From CAZAGT01 sp964484515 (GTDB taxonomy: Bacteria; Desulfobacterota; DSM-4660; Desulfatiglandales; HGW-15), in NCBI GenBank assembly GCA_964484515.1, contig CAZAGT010000098.1, positions 1-14,981 of the forward strand: DNA of 14,981 nucleotides, given 5' to 3'. This document shows, piece after piece, positions 1-6,034 of the stretch (within the stretch, counting starts at the first letter, position 1; every line of letters begins with the position of its first letter). The notes beneath the pieces were generated by a model, which was not told the origin of the DNA, searched no databases, and saw only the letters and a list, made by a program, of their open reading frames with translations. The translations under genes and the position numbers were made by a program.

Positions 1-180
1 ACCAGCCCGGGAGCCCCGGAATCGGAGAAAAGATATCACAGGCCTTCCACCGGACCCCGTGGTAATCAGATTAGAATCGGAAAGCCCGGATTTCGATTGG
101 ATACGGATGTGAGTTCAATCGATTGTGCCATCAATACCGACCGACTGACTCACAGATTTTTGTGAGGAGCCTTAAGTAAA
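1..180. other. Left edge, no confident gene
   Basis: No gene can be supported here. All three plus-strand frames are open from the window edge and stop at 63-65, 110-112 and 163-165, so the tail of an upstream gene could end here. None of the three short tails is recognisable: the frame-2 tail ends in DFDWIRM, and the frame-3 tail ends in HRTPW. In many bacteria coaD follows rsmD, but no RsmD-like C-terminus is evident. Confidence 0.3.
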
Positions 181-290
181 GCACCCCACGCTTCTGCGCG
201 GGGCATCTTGCAAAAATATAGGCGGAACTCCGCCGAAGCCACCCGGCTTCGCATCCTCCTCAGCAGGCCGCTGCGGAGGACGAGCGTCCT
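181..290. repeat. Cluster of hairpin-forming palindromes upstream of coaD
   Basis: Several stem-loops lie back to back. CCCCACGC (184-191) pairs with GCGCGGGG (196-203) over a TTCT loop with one A-C mismatch. CGAAGCC (234-240) pairs exactly with GGCTTCG (245-251). TCCTCC-t-CAGC (254-264) pairs with GCTG-c-GGAGGA (270-280) around a single mismatch. AGGAC (277-281) pairs with GTCCT (286-290). The first is a copy of the unit seen again at 322-344 and 11258-11280. The segment from about 222 to 255 resembles 2177-2211. This looks like REP/BIME-type extragenic repeat DNA rather than a gene. Confidence 0.65.
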
Positions 291-321
291 ATGGGTTACG
301 CCGCGCTCACCTATCGTCATT

Positions 322-384
322 CCTCCCCATGCATCCGCGTGGGGCACCCCGCCTAAGGCGGGTAAACCTGGCGAAGGCGAGTGA
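322..384. repeat. Bipartite palindromic repeat, copy 1 (second copy at 11258-11320)
   Basis: A 63-bp unit aligns without gaps to 11258-11320. The last 39 bp (346-384 against 11282-11320) differ at only three positions. The unit holds one hairpin (CCCCATGC 325-332 with GCGTGGGG 337-344), a second palindrome around CCGCC-TA-AGGCGG (349-360), and the tail TAAACCTGGCG. Two near-identical copies about 11 kb apart in intergenic DNA indicate a dispersed REP-like element. It ends about 50 bp before the coaD start, so it may sit in the coaD leader. Confidence 0.75.
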
Positions 385-434
385 TAGTTTCCAACAACGA
401 GTAAGATGCAGAAAGATCATTGTGGGGAGGATCT

Positions 435-923
435 ATGAGTCCAGGAATTGCCGTATACCCGGGAACGTTTGACCCGATTACCAACGGACACCTCAGTATT
501 GTCAACCGGGCCCTCAAGATCTTTGATAAACTTGTCCTTGCTATCCTAAACAATCCTCAAAAGACACCACTCTTCAGCCTGGACGAGAGAAAGATGATGA
601 TTAGCGAAGCCCTCAAGGAGAAGGCGGATCACATAGAGATCGACTCCTTCGAGGGACTGCTCGTCGACTATGTGGTCAAGAAAAAATCGAACGTGATCGT
701 GCGGGGCTTGCGGGCGTTGTCAGACTTTGAATATGAGTTCCAAATGGCCCTTATGAACCGAAAACTGAATCGGGATGTTCAATCTGTCTTTCTAATGACC
801 GACTACAAATGGTTCTATATCAGTTCCACGATTATCAAAGAAGCTGCCAGCTTCGGCGGCGACATCAGTGGGCTCGTTCCCGAGATCGCTTGCCGCAAAT
901 TGAAGGAGAAGTTCGGTTACTAA
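435..923 (+). CDS. coaD: Phosphopantetheine adenylyltransferase (CoaD)
   Basis: This cytosolic enzyme makes dephospho-CoA and pyrophosphate from 4'-phosphopantetheine and ATP, the penultimate step of coenzyme A synthesis. The 162-residue product has the family's usual length. Visible hallmarks are the N-terminal YPGTFDPITNGH nucleotide-binding segment (residues 8-19, TNGH being the T/HxGH motif), the RGLR motif at 90-93, and the C-terminal YISSTIIKE motif (128-136). The ATG at 435 is chosen because GGGGAGG (424-430) sits just upstream; an in-frame TTG at 420 would only add five residues encoded by the ribosome-binding site itself. ihfA follows 99 bp downstream on the same strand but has its own promoter-like sequence. 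CoA supply fits the CoA-thioester catabolism encoded nearby, although coaD is a housekeeping gene and this may be coincidence. Confidence 0.97.
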   Translation: MSPGIAVYPGTFDPITNGHLSIVNRALKIFDKLVLAILNNPQKTPLFSLDERKMMISEALKEKADHIEIDSFEGLLVDYVVKKKSNVIVRGLRALSDFEYEFQMALMNRKLNRDVQSVFLMTDYKWFYISSTIIKEAASFGGDISGLVPEIACRKLKEKFGY

Positions 924-930
924 AAAACCC

Positions 931-959
931 TTGACAGCAAAACGGCCTTACTCCATATT
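931..959 (+). promoter_or_regulatory. Candidate sigma-70 promoter of ihfA
   Basis: A perfect -35 hexamer TTGACA (931-936) is followed by a 17-bp spacer and CATATT (954-959), which matches four of six -10 bases. It lies 64 bp before the ihfA start. An inverted repeat, GCCTTA (945-950) with TAAGGC (967-972), straddles the -10 and could be an operator, possibly for autoregulation; that last point is speculation. Confidence 0.55.
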
Positions 960-1022
960 TGCGCCATAAGGCGGTAAAAAGACGACGAAATTACCCACGC
1001 TTCACGCTGAGGAGGTGCCGAG

Positions 1023-1316
1023 ATGTCGCTCACGAAGGAAAAGATCATCAATGACGCCTATAATCATGCCGGCCTTAGCAAGACTCAATCGCGACTCGCC
1101 GTCGAAACGCTCTTCGAGATTGTCAAGCAAACCCTCGAAAAAGGCGAAAACCTCCTCATCAGTGGTTTCGGCAAATTTGTGGTCAAGGAAAAGGCCGCGC
1201 GTCGCGGCCGAAATCCCCAAACGACCGAAGATCTGCGTCTTAGGGCACGTAGAGTCGTGGTCTTCAAGACCTCCGGAGTGCTTCGCAAGAAGATCAATGA
1301 CGGTCCTAAAGGCTGA
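1023..1316 (+). CDS. ihfA: Integration host factor subunit alpha (HU/IHF family)
   Basis: This is a small DNA-bending nucleoid protein of 97 residues, the normal length for the family. The N-terminal helices start with SLTKEKIINDAY, typical of the IHF-alpha type. GFGKF (48-52) leads into the beta-arm with the signature RGRNPQT (61-67), where Pro65 would intercalate into the minor groove, and ARRVVVFKTSGVLRKKIN closes the fold. IHF-alpha pairs with an IHF-beta encoded elsewhere; a homodimeric HU-like role cannot be excluded. A near-perfect Shine-Dalgarno, TGAGGAGGTG, starts at 1009, six bases before the ATG. The 3' end overlaps the convergent rlpA by 11 bp (1306-1316). Confidence 0.9.
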   Translation: MSLTKEKIINDAYNHAGLSKTQSRLAVETLFEIVKQTLEKGENLLISGFGKFVVKEKAARRGRNPQTTEDLRLRARRVVVFKTSGVLRKKINDGPKG

Positions 1317-2088
1317 CGACAAAGGCCTCCTTAAAACCCATCTCCTCTAATCTTTTTTCGATCAATCTAGCCTGCTGCAACGTCTCGGACTTTGAAATCC
1401 ATACTCTATAAAGCCTGTGTGCACGTTCGTCCGTGCACTCTTCCACTTGAACATACTCAAATAAGACTCTGAGGCGGCCAGCGATTTGGAGGGCGTTCTT
1501 CTTCTCCTGAAATGCGCCCACTTGAATCGTGAACGTGCCCTTATTTGGATCTCTGAAAGCCACCACAGGTTTTGACCCACTCGGAGTGTCTGTTTTCCCG
1601 GTTTCCTTGGCGAGCGCCACGACCTTGACGTCGGCAACCCCGGCCACGACGAGATCGATCTCTTTGGCGGCGGCAAAGGATAGGTCGATAATACGCCCTT
1701 TGACAAAAGGGCCGCGGTCGTTGATGCGAACAACCGTGTATCTTTGATTTGAAAGATTTGTAACCTTGACGTACGTTCCGAACGGCAAGATCTTGTGGGC
1801 CGCTGTTTTTTTGTGCATGTCATAGGTCTCGCCGCTTGCGGTGGAACGCCCATGGAACTTCCCCCCATACCAGGATGCCTTGCCAAGCTGGATGAACCCC
1901 TCCGCGGCCGGGAGGGGATAGTAGCGTTTGCCAAAAACGACATACGATTCGGGGAGCTTTCCCTCTCTCGTTTCGGGCAGAGCAATCGTTCTTGCGCCAG
2001 CCGGACTCTCCTTTCGTACGTGAGGTCTCTGCTCGGCGCAGCTCAACAGGCAAAACAGAGCAACAATGACATAGATTGACACGCGCAT
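1306..2088 (-). CDS. rlpA: RlpA-like septal ring lipoprotein with SPOR domain
   Basis: This is a predicted outer-membrane lipoprotein acting on peptidoglycan. In characterised members RlpA is a lytic transglycosylase that cuts denuded glycan strands at the septum. The 260-residue product starts with a hydrophobic signal and a lipobox-like LLSC with the acylated Cys at 17. The RlpA double-psi barrel spans about 68-160 and contains GKASWYGGKFHG and the conserved RINDRGPF...RIIDLS segment (Asp124, Asp135). A C-terminal SPOR domain (about 184-258, opening GTFTIQVGAF) would bind denuded septal glycan. I chose the ATG at 2088 because AGGAGT precedes it by seven bases and it puts the signal peptide at the N-terminus; a longer in-frame start at 2127 adds 13 non-signal residues. 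The stop lies inside the convergent ihfA. Confidence 0.92.
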   Translation of the reverse strand: MRVSIYVIVALFCLLSCAEQRPHVRKESPAGARTIALPETREGKLPESYVVFGKRYYPLPAAEGFIQLGKASWYGGKFHGRSTASGETYDMHKKTAAHKILPFGTYVKVTNLSNQRYTVVRINDRGPFVKGRIIDLSFAAAKEIDLVVAGVADVKVVALAKETGKTDTPSGSKPVVAFRDPNKGTFTIQVGAFQEKKNALQIAGRLRVLFEYVQVEECTDERAHRLYRVWISKSETLQQARLIEKRLEEMGFKEAFVVSL

Positions 2089-2140
2089 CTGAGTGACTCC
2101 TGATTCCTCATTCCTCGTAACCCACACGTCAGGACTTCAA

Positions 2141-2272
2141 AATGAAGTCTCTCGCAGTTTGCTGCGGGGTATCAAAGCGGAATTCGCCGAAGCCTAACCG
2201 GCCTTCGCTCCGCGAGCTTCGGCGGGTCGCCACGCCTTTCATCCCTGCAGCAAGCTGCAAAAGGGTATTCAA
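2141..2272. repeat. Palindromic repeat pair, first block
   Basis: Two copies of a roughly 30-bp palindromic unit flank a hairpin-prone middle. The first is CGCAG (2153-2157) with CTGCG (2162-2166), followed by GGGGTATCA. The second is CCCTGCAGC-AA-GCTGCA around 2243-2259, followed by AGGGTATTCAA. Between them GCCGAAGCC...CTTCGC resembles 222-255. The block's order and flanks recur at 2541-2660, beginning with AATGAA-TCTC in both. A 68-codon open frame across this block on the minus strand is an artefact of the repeat. Confidence 0.65.
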
Positions 2273-2540
2273 CCGAAGACGAATAACCCGCTCCTCATCG
2301 GAATTTGTGGGTTTATAGGTCGATATTGAAAACACATTACATTCAAGTTACACCCGTTTTCGATGGAAATCTGGCCTCTTGGATTTCAACCTGATTAACG
2401 TGGAGCCTGGTGCCGTCTCCTTGTGCACAAATTCGTGTAGGGCCAAAAAATGAAAGGGAGTTTGGTTTCGATGATTTCGTACGGCAAACGGTCTTCACAT
2501 AATCTATCATCGTACCATCGTATTCATCTTTTTCAACTCA
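2273..2540. other. Gene-free AT-richer stretch between repeat blocks
   Basis: No open frame, RNA gene or convincing promoter is supported here. The base composition is richer in A and T than the flanking genes. It separates the two palindromic repeat blocks. Confidence 0.5.
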
Positions 2541-2660
2541 AATGAACTCTCCCCGCAGCAAGCTGCGGGGTATCACGTCGGATCTGCTGCACAGATCCGA
2601 TAAATCGGATTTCAGCTAAATCTTGTTAGCATCCCTGCTGCAAGCAACAGGGAATTCCAA
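2541..2660. repeat. Palindromic repeat pair, second block
   Basis: The block opens with a perfect hairpin, CCCCGCAGC (2551-2559), AA, GCTGCGGGG (2562-2570), followed by TATCA as at 2170. It ends with CCCTG (2633-2637) pairing with CAGGG (2648-2652), the degenerate counterpart of 2243-2263. In between, TCGGATCTG (2578-2586) pairs exactly with CAGATCCGA (2592-2600), and ATCCGAT (2595-2601) pairs with ATCGGAT (2604-2610), giving two mutually exclusive stems. The element resembles extragenic palindromic repeats. Confidence 0.7.
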
Positions 2661-2734
2661 GTTAATGCTCTCTTCTCCGAATTGAGCTCACTTAAATCAA
2701 TATCATTGTATCTCTTCGCGCATCCCCATTTCGC

Positions 2735-2800
2735 TTGACAAGCGCGGGAGCTTTTCCTAACTTGCCCGTTGTAACTATATTGTAACTATATTGTAGTTAC
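2735..2800 (+). promoter_or_regulatory. Promoter and operator of the benzoyl-CoA gene set
   Basis: A perfect TTGACA (2735-2740), itself inside the palindrome CGCTT-GAC-AAGCG, has TAACTT (2758-2763) 17 bp on as a weak -10. An alternative is TTGCCC (2763-2768) with TATATT (2787-2792), spacer 18. Overlapping these are three half-sites one helical turn apart: GTAACTATATT at 2771 and again at 2782, then GTAGTTAC at 2793. The last two form an exact inverted repeat, GTAACTA (2782-2788), 5 bp, TAGTTAC (2794-2800). This is what a repressor operator over the transcription start would look like. The regulator is not in the window and I do not recognise the site. Confidence 0.6.
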
Positions 2801-2835
2801 TATCTCCAAAACTCAACAGGTGTCGGATCTTCGCA

Positions 2836-3588
2836 ATGAGATTGAAAGACAAGGTTGCCTTGATTACCGGCAGCAGTCGGGGGATCGGCAGGGCCGTCGC
2901 GGTCGCTTATGCCCGAGCAGGAGCAAAAATCGTCGTCAACTTCTCATCTGACGCAGCGGCCGCGAATGACGTCGTGCGAGCGATCAACCGTCTCGGCGGA
3001 GAGGCGTTGGCTGTCCAGGCCGATGTGGCCCGTGGGGCTGACGTTCAAAGGCTTTTCGAAGCCGCCGTCCGGGAATACGGCCGCCTCGACATTTTGGTCA
3101 ATAACGCCGGTCTGACACGCCCTGCCCTCCTGTTGCAGATGATAGAAGAGGATTGGGATCGCGTGCTCAACGTTCACCTGAAGGGGGCCTTCCTCTGCTC
3201 CCAGGCCGCAGCCCGCCAAATGAAGACGCAAGGATGGGGGAAGATTATCAATGTGACCTCCGTGGCCGGCCTCATGGGCACGGTCGGACAGATCAACTAC
3301 AGTGCGGCGAAGGGCGGTATCGTGAGCCTTACAAAATCAACCGCCCGTGAATTGGCGCGGTACAACATCTGTGCGAATGCCATCTCACTCGGTATCGTGA
3401 CGACAGACATGACGGCAAAGATAAGGACGGATGATAAGCTGCGATCGCTGTATCTGAACAGGATATTACTCAAACGCTTTGCCGAGGCTGACGAGATCGC
3501 ACCTGCCTTTATATTCCTGGCGTCGGATGACGGCAACTATATCACTGGCCAAGTCCTTTGCGTGGACGGCGGCTATGGCCTCACGTAG
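2836..3588 (+). CDS. SDR-family dehydrogenase (FabG-like), candidate 3-hydroxypimeloyl-CoA dehydrogenase
   Basis: This is a 250-residue classical short-chain dehydrogenase/reductase, cytosolic and NAD(P)-dependent. Visible are the cofactor motif TGSSRGIG (11-18), NNAG (89-92), and the catalytic set Asn112, Ser142, Tyr155 and Lys159 (YSAAK). The usual proline-glycine after the sixth strand is replaced by SLG (184-186), so Pro is Leu. Sequence alone looks like 3-oxoacyl-ACP reductase. Its position as first gene of the ring-cleavage operon suggests it oxidises 3-hydroxypimeloyl-CoA, the product of the ring hydrolase, or acts like BadH-type hydroxyacyl-CoA dehydrogenases; this is inference. No strong Shine-Dalgarno precedes the ATG. 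The start is fixed by the family N-terminus (RLKDKVALITG). had begins 47 bp downstream. Confidence 0.85.
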   Translation: MRLKDKVALITGSSRGIGRAVAVAYARAGAKIVVNFSSDAAAANDVVRAINRLGGEALAVQADVARGADVQRLFEAAVREYGRLDILVNNAGLTRPALLLQMIEEDWDRVLNVHLKGAFLCSQAAARQMKTQGWGKIINVTSVAGLMGTVGQINYSAAKGGIVSLTKSTARELARYNICANAISLGIVTTDMTAKIRTDDKLRSLYLNRILLKRFAEADEIAPAFIFLASDDGNYITGQVLCVDGGYGLT

Positions 3589-3635
3589 GGCGTCGGCATT
3601 TAGCTCCTGAAACCTCGTGTGAGATGGAGGACAAA

Positions 3636-4742
3636 ATGGCCCAAGGCCCAGATAAGATCGTGACGTGGCAAATGATAACGCCTACAACGCGCGATCCGAA
3701 AACCGGTGATGTCAACCCGGGCAGGATTGAAATGCAGGAATTGCCCTTGCCCGATCTGCAGCCGGGAGAGGTCCTCGTTCAGATTGCTGGATGTGGGGTC
3801 TGTCACACGGATCTTGGCTACTTTTTCGATGGCGTCCCCACGGTTTCCGAACCCCCCCTGACCCTAGGACACGAGATTGCGGGAACGGTTGTGGCCGGCG
3901 AGAAAAACTGGCTGGGAAAGGAGGTTCTTGTTCCGGCCGTTATGCCTTGCCGGCACTGTTATCTCTGTAAGACCCGCCGGGGTAATCGCTGCCTCCAGCA
4001 GAAGATGCCGGGAAACAGCCTGGGAATCTACGGTGGCTTCGCTAGCCATATCCCGGTTCCAAGCCTCGATCTTTGCGAGATCAAGAATCGGGGGAATTTC
4101 CCCCTTCCGCACTTAGCCGTCGTAGCCGATGCGGCCACGACACCCTTTCAGGCGCTCAAGCGGGCCGAGCTTGGACCGGGGGACCGCGTCGTCGTGATCG
4201 GCATCGGAGGTGTTGGTCAATACGTGGTGCAAGAGGCCAAGGCCCTCGGGGCCGGTCCCGTCATCGCCATCGATATCGTCCAAGAACGTCTGGACCAAAT
4301 GCAGCAATTCGGTGCCGATTTTGTGATTAACGCCAGCAAGAAGGAGATCGGAGACGTCGTCGATGAAGTGAAAGCGATCCGCAAGCAAAACGATCTTCCG
4401 AACTACGGTTGGAAGATCTTTGAGGTCACGGGCACAAAACCGGGACAGGAAACGGCCCTAAAATTGCTAGGGTTTACAGGGACATTGCTCATCGTCGGAT
4501 ACGGGGCCCGACACGTTGAGTATCATCTCAGCAGACTCATGGCATTGGACGCCCAGATTATCGGGACCTGGGGCTGCCTGCCGGAATACTATCCCGCGGT
4601 GTTGGAGATGGTCCTATCTGAGAAGATTGCCATCGACCCGTTTGTTCAGACCAGACCCATGAGTACGATTAGGGAGACCTTTGAGGAGATCCATAAGGAG
4701 GGCGCGCCCTTGAAGCGGGTCGTACTCGTCCCCGACTTCTAG
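3636..4742 (+). CDS. had: 6-hydroxycyclohex-1-ene-1-carbonyl-CoA dehydrogenase
   Basis: This zinc-dependent, NAD-using alcohol dehydrogenase oxidises 6-hydroxycyclohex-1-ene-1-carbonyl-CoA to the 6-oxo compound in anaerobic benzoyl-CoA breakdown (called Had in Thauera, BamQ in Geobacter). The 368-residue protein has the catalytic zinc Cys56 in GCGVCHTD and His79-Glu80 (GHE). Structural-zinc cysteines are at 105, 108, 111 and 119, and the Rossmann loop GIGGVG is at 189-194. The stretches GVCHTDLGYFFDGVPTV, PGNSLGIYGG, YGWKIFEVTGTKPGQE and IIGTWGCLPEYYPAVLEMV are characteristic of Had as I remember it, more than of generic alcohol dehydrogenases. The ATG at 3636 is preferred (GGAGG five bases upstream); an open frame reaching back to 3558 would overlap the SDR gene. 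oah follows after 122 bp. Confidence 0.93.
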   Translation: MAQGPDKIVTWQMITPTTRDPKTGDVNPGRIEMQELPLPDLQPGEVLVQIAGCGVCHTDLGYFFDGVPTVSEPPLTLGHEIAGTVVAGEKNWLGKEVLVPAVMPCRHCYLCKTRRGNRCLQQKMPGNSLGIYGGFASHIPVPSLDLCEIKNRGNFPLPHLAVVADAATTPFQALKRAELGPGDRVVVIGIGGVGQYVVQEAKALGAGPVIAIDIVQERLDQMQQFGADFVINASKKEIGDVVDEVKAIRKQNDLPNYGWKIFEVTGTKPGQETALKLLGFTGTLLIVGYGARHVEYHLSRLMALDAQIIGTWGCLPEYYPAVLEMVLSEKIAIDPFVQTRPMSTIRETFEEIHKEGAPLKRVVLVPDF

Positions 4743-4864
4743 CCGCCCTGCAACGTACCAGCTCCATCAAAGATTCCCAATGAAAGGTCTCGTCGGCAGG
4801 GCCGTTCACGGCAGCAAGACCCTTGCCGGTTTGGGGAATCCCAAAGAAGAGGAGGATATCTGAT

Positions 4865-6010
4865 ATGGCGATAGACTGGATCCCTAGAGCCCCTAAGGAC
4901 AAGAAAGTCGATCACCAGATGTATGACGAAAAGTTTTTGCACAAGGCAGAACCACCTCGGATCTTGTATGAAAAAAGAGCCCTGCTCGATCCGCAAGCCA
5001 ACGCCGTGCCTGATCTCTATGTGGCCTGGATCATACTGGATAACGAAGAACAGTATAACTCGTATACCTTCGAGATGCTCCACGCGGCAGCAGCAGCCTT
5101 TGACAAGGCCTCCCACGATCCGAGTGTTGTTTGCGTCGTTCTGACCGGAGCAGGCACCAAGGCCTTTTGCACCGGAGGCAACGTGCCGGAGTACAGCGAG
5201 TACTACGTCATGCGGCCCATCGAATGTCAGGAATACATGTCTGTCTACTGGCGCGCCTTCGACGCGGTCTGGACTTCACCGAAACCCTTTATCCGTTGCT
5301 GCAACGGTATGAGTATCGGCGGCGGCGAAGAGATTGGCGGTGTCTGTGACCTCACCGTGGCGTCCGATTGCGCGACCTTCGGCCAGGTCGGTCCCCTACA
5401 CGGCTCGACCGCGATGGGAGGGGCCTGCCAATTCAAGCCGATCGAGATGACTATCCAGGATGCGATGTGGAACGCGGTCTCATGCGAACAGTGGAGCGCC
5501 TACAAGATGTTCCGCAAGAATTATATCCACAAGGTGGTGCCCGTCCTGAAGGAGAACGGGGAGTTTATTCGTAATCCAGCCGTGATCACGGATCAATGGA
5601 TCGAAAATGGTGAGGTCGTCTACGGGGAATTCAAGAGCGGTAAGGAAGGCGAAGAGGCTCGCACGCGACTCAAGGAGCTGCCGCGAGATCGATCGCTCCT
5701 CGATAAGGCCTGCATGGACATCGCCTGGACGTTTGCCAACCTCATGCCGCAACAGGTGGCCATGTCCTTCCAGATGATCCGTGCCACGAAAAGGACCGCC
5801 TGGGAGCGGACCAAGGCGGAATCGATTATGTGGTGGGCCGCCAATGCCCAGGCCTACGGAGAATTCGATATGGGCATGAGCGCCTTTAACACCCGCAAGA
5901 TCACCGGGACTCATCAGGTCGATATCATTAAGCTGAGGCAAAAGATCGCCCAAGGGCATCCATACGATGAAGAGCTGTTTGAGAGCGTGCTGGGAAAACC
6001 GAAGACGTAG
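4865..6010 (+). CDS. oah: 6-oxocyclohex-1-ene-1-carbonyl-CoA hydrolase (ring-opening)
   Basis: This crotonase-fold enzyme adds water and hydrolytically cleaves the ring of 6-oxocyclohex-1-ene-1-carbonyl-CoA to give 3-hydroxypimeloyl-CoA. It is the committed ring-opening step of anaerobic aromatic degradation (Oah; BamA in obligate anaerobes, a widely used marker gene). The 381 residues match the family length, longer than ordinary crotonases. Signatures are LDNEEQYNSYT (58-68), TGAGTKAFCTGGN (94-106), the second oxyanion loop GMSIGGGEEIGG (148-159), FGQVGPLHGS (172-181) and the tail segment FNTRKITG. The ATG at 4865 has GAGGAGG at 4849-4855. An in-frame extension back to 4823 lacks family resemblance. 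dch follows 24 bp later. Confidence 0.95.
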   Translation: MAIDWIPRAPKDKKVDHQMYDEKFLHKAEPPRILYEKRALLDPQANAVPDLYVAWIILDNEEQYNSYTFEMLHAAAAAFDKASHDPSVVCVVLTGAGTKAFCTGGNVPEYSEYYVMRPIECQEYMSVYWRAFDAVWTSPKPFIRCCNGMSIGGGEEIGGVCDLTVASDCATFGQVGPLHGSTAMGGACQFKPIEMTIQDAMWNAVSCEQWSAYKMFRKNYIHKVVPVLKENGEFIRNPAVITDQWIENGEVVYGEFKSGKEGEEARTRLKELPRDRSLLDKACMDIAWTFANLMPQQVAMSFQMIRATKRTAWERTKAESIMWWAANAQAYGEFDMGMSAFNTRKITGTHQVDIIKLRQKIAQGHPYDEELFESVLGKPKT

Positions 6011-6034
6011 ACCACACCGTACGCCGGCGAAACC

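Noticed and set aside
150..347. 65-codon minus-strand frame before coaD
   Set aside because: It lies inside the hairpin cluster; the open frame follows from GC-rich repeat composition.
181..384. CRISPR-like array of repeats
   Set aside because: The repeats are palindromic, unevenly spaced and of different kinds; there are no regular spacers and no cas genes.
2129..2335. 68-codon minus-strand frame upstream of rlpA
   Set aside because: It is made almost entirely of the palindromic repeat block, starts at GTG without a Shine-Dalgarno, and has no recognisable domain.
3558..3635. 26-residue N-terminal extension of the had product overlapping the SDR gene
   Set aside because: The extension reads through the SDR C-terminus region, has no family resemblance, and a good Shine-Dalgarno supports the ATG at 3636.
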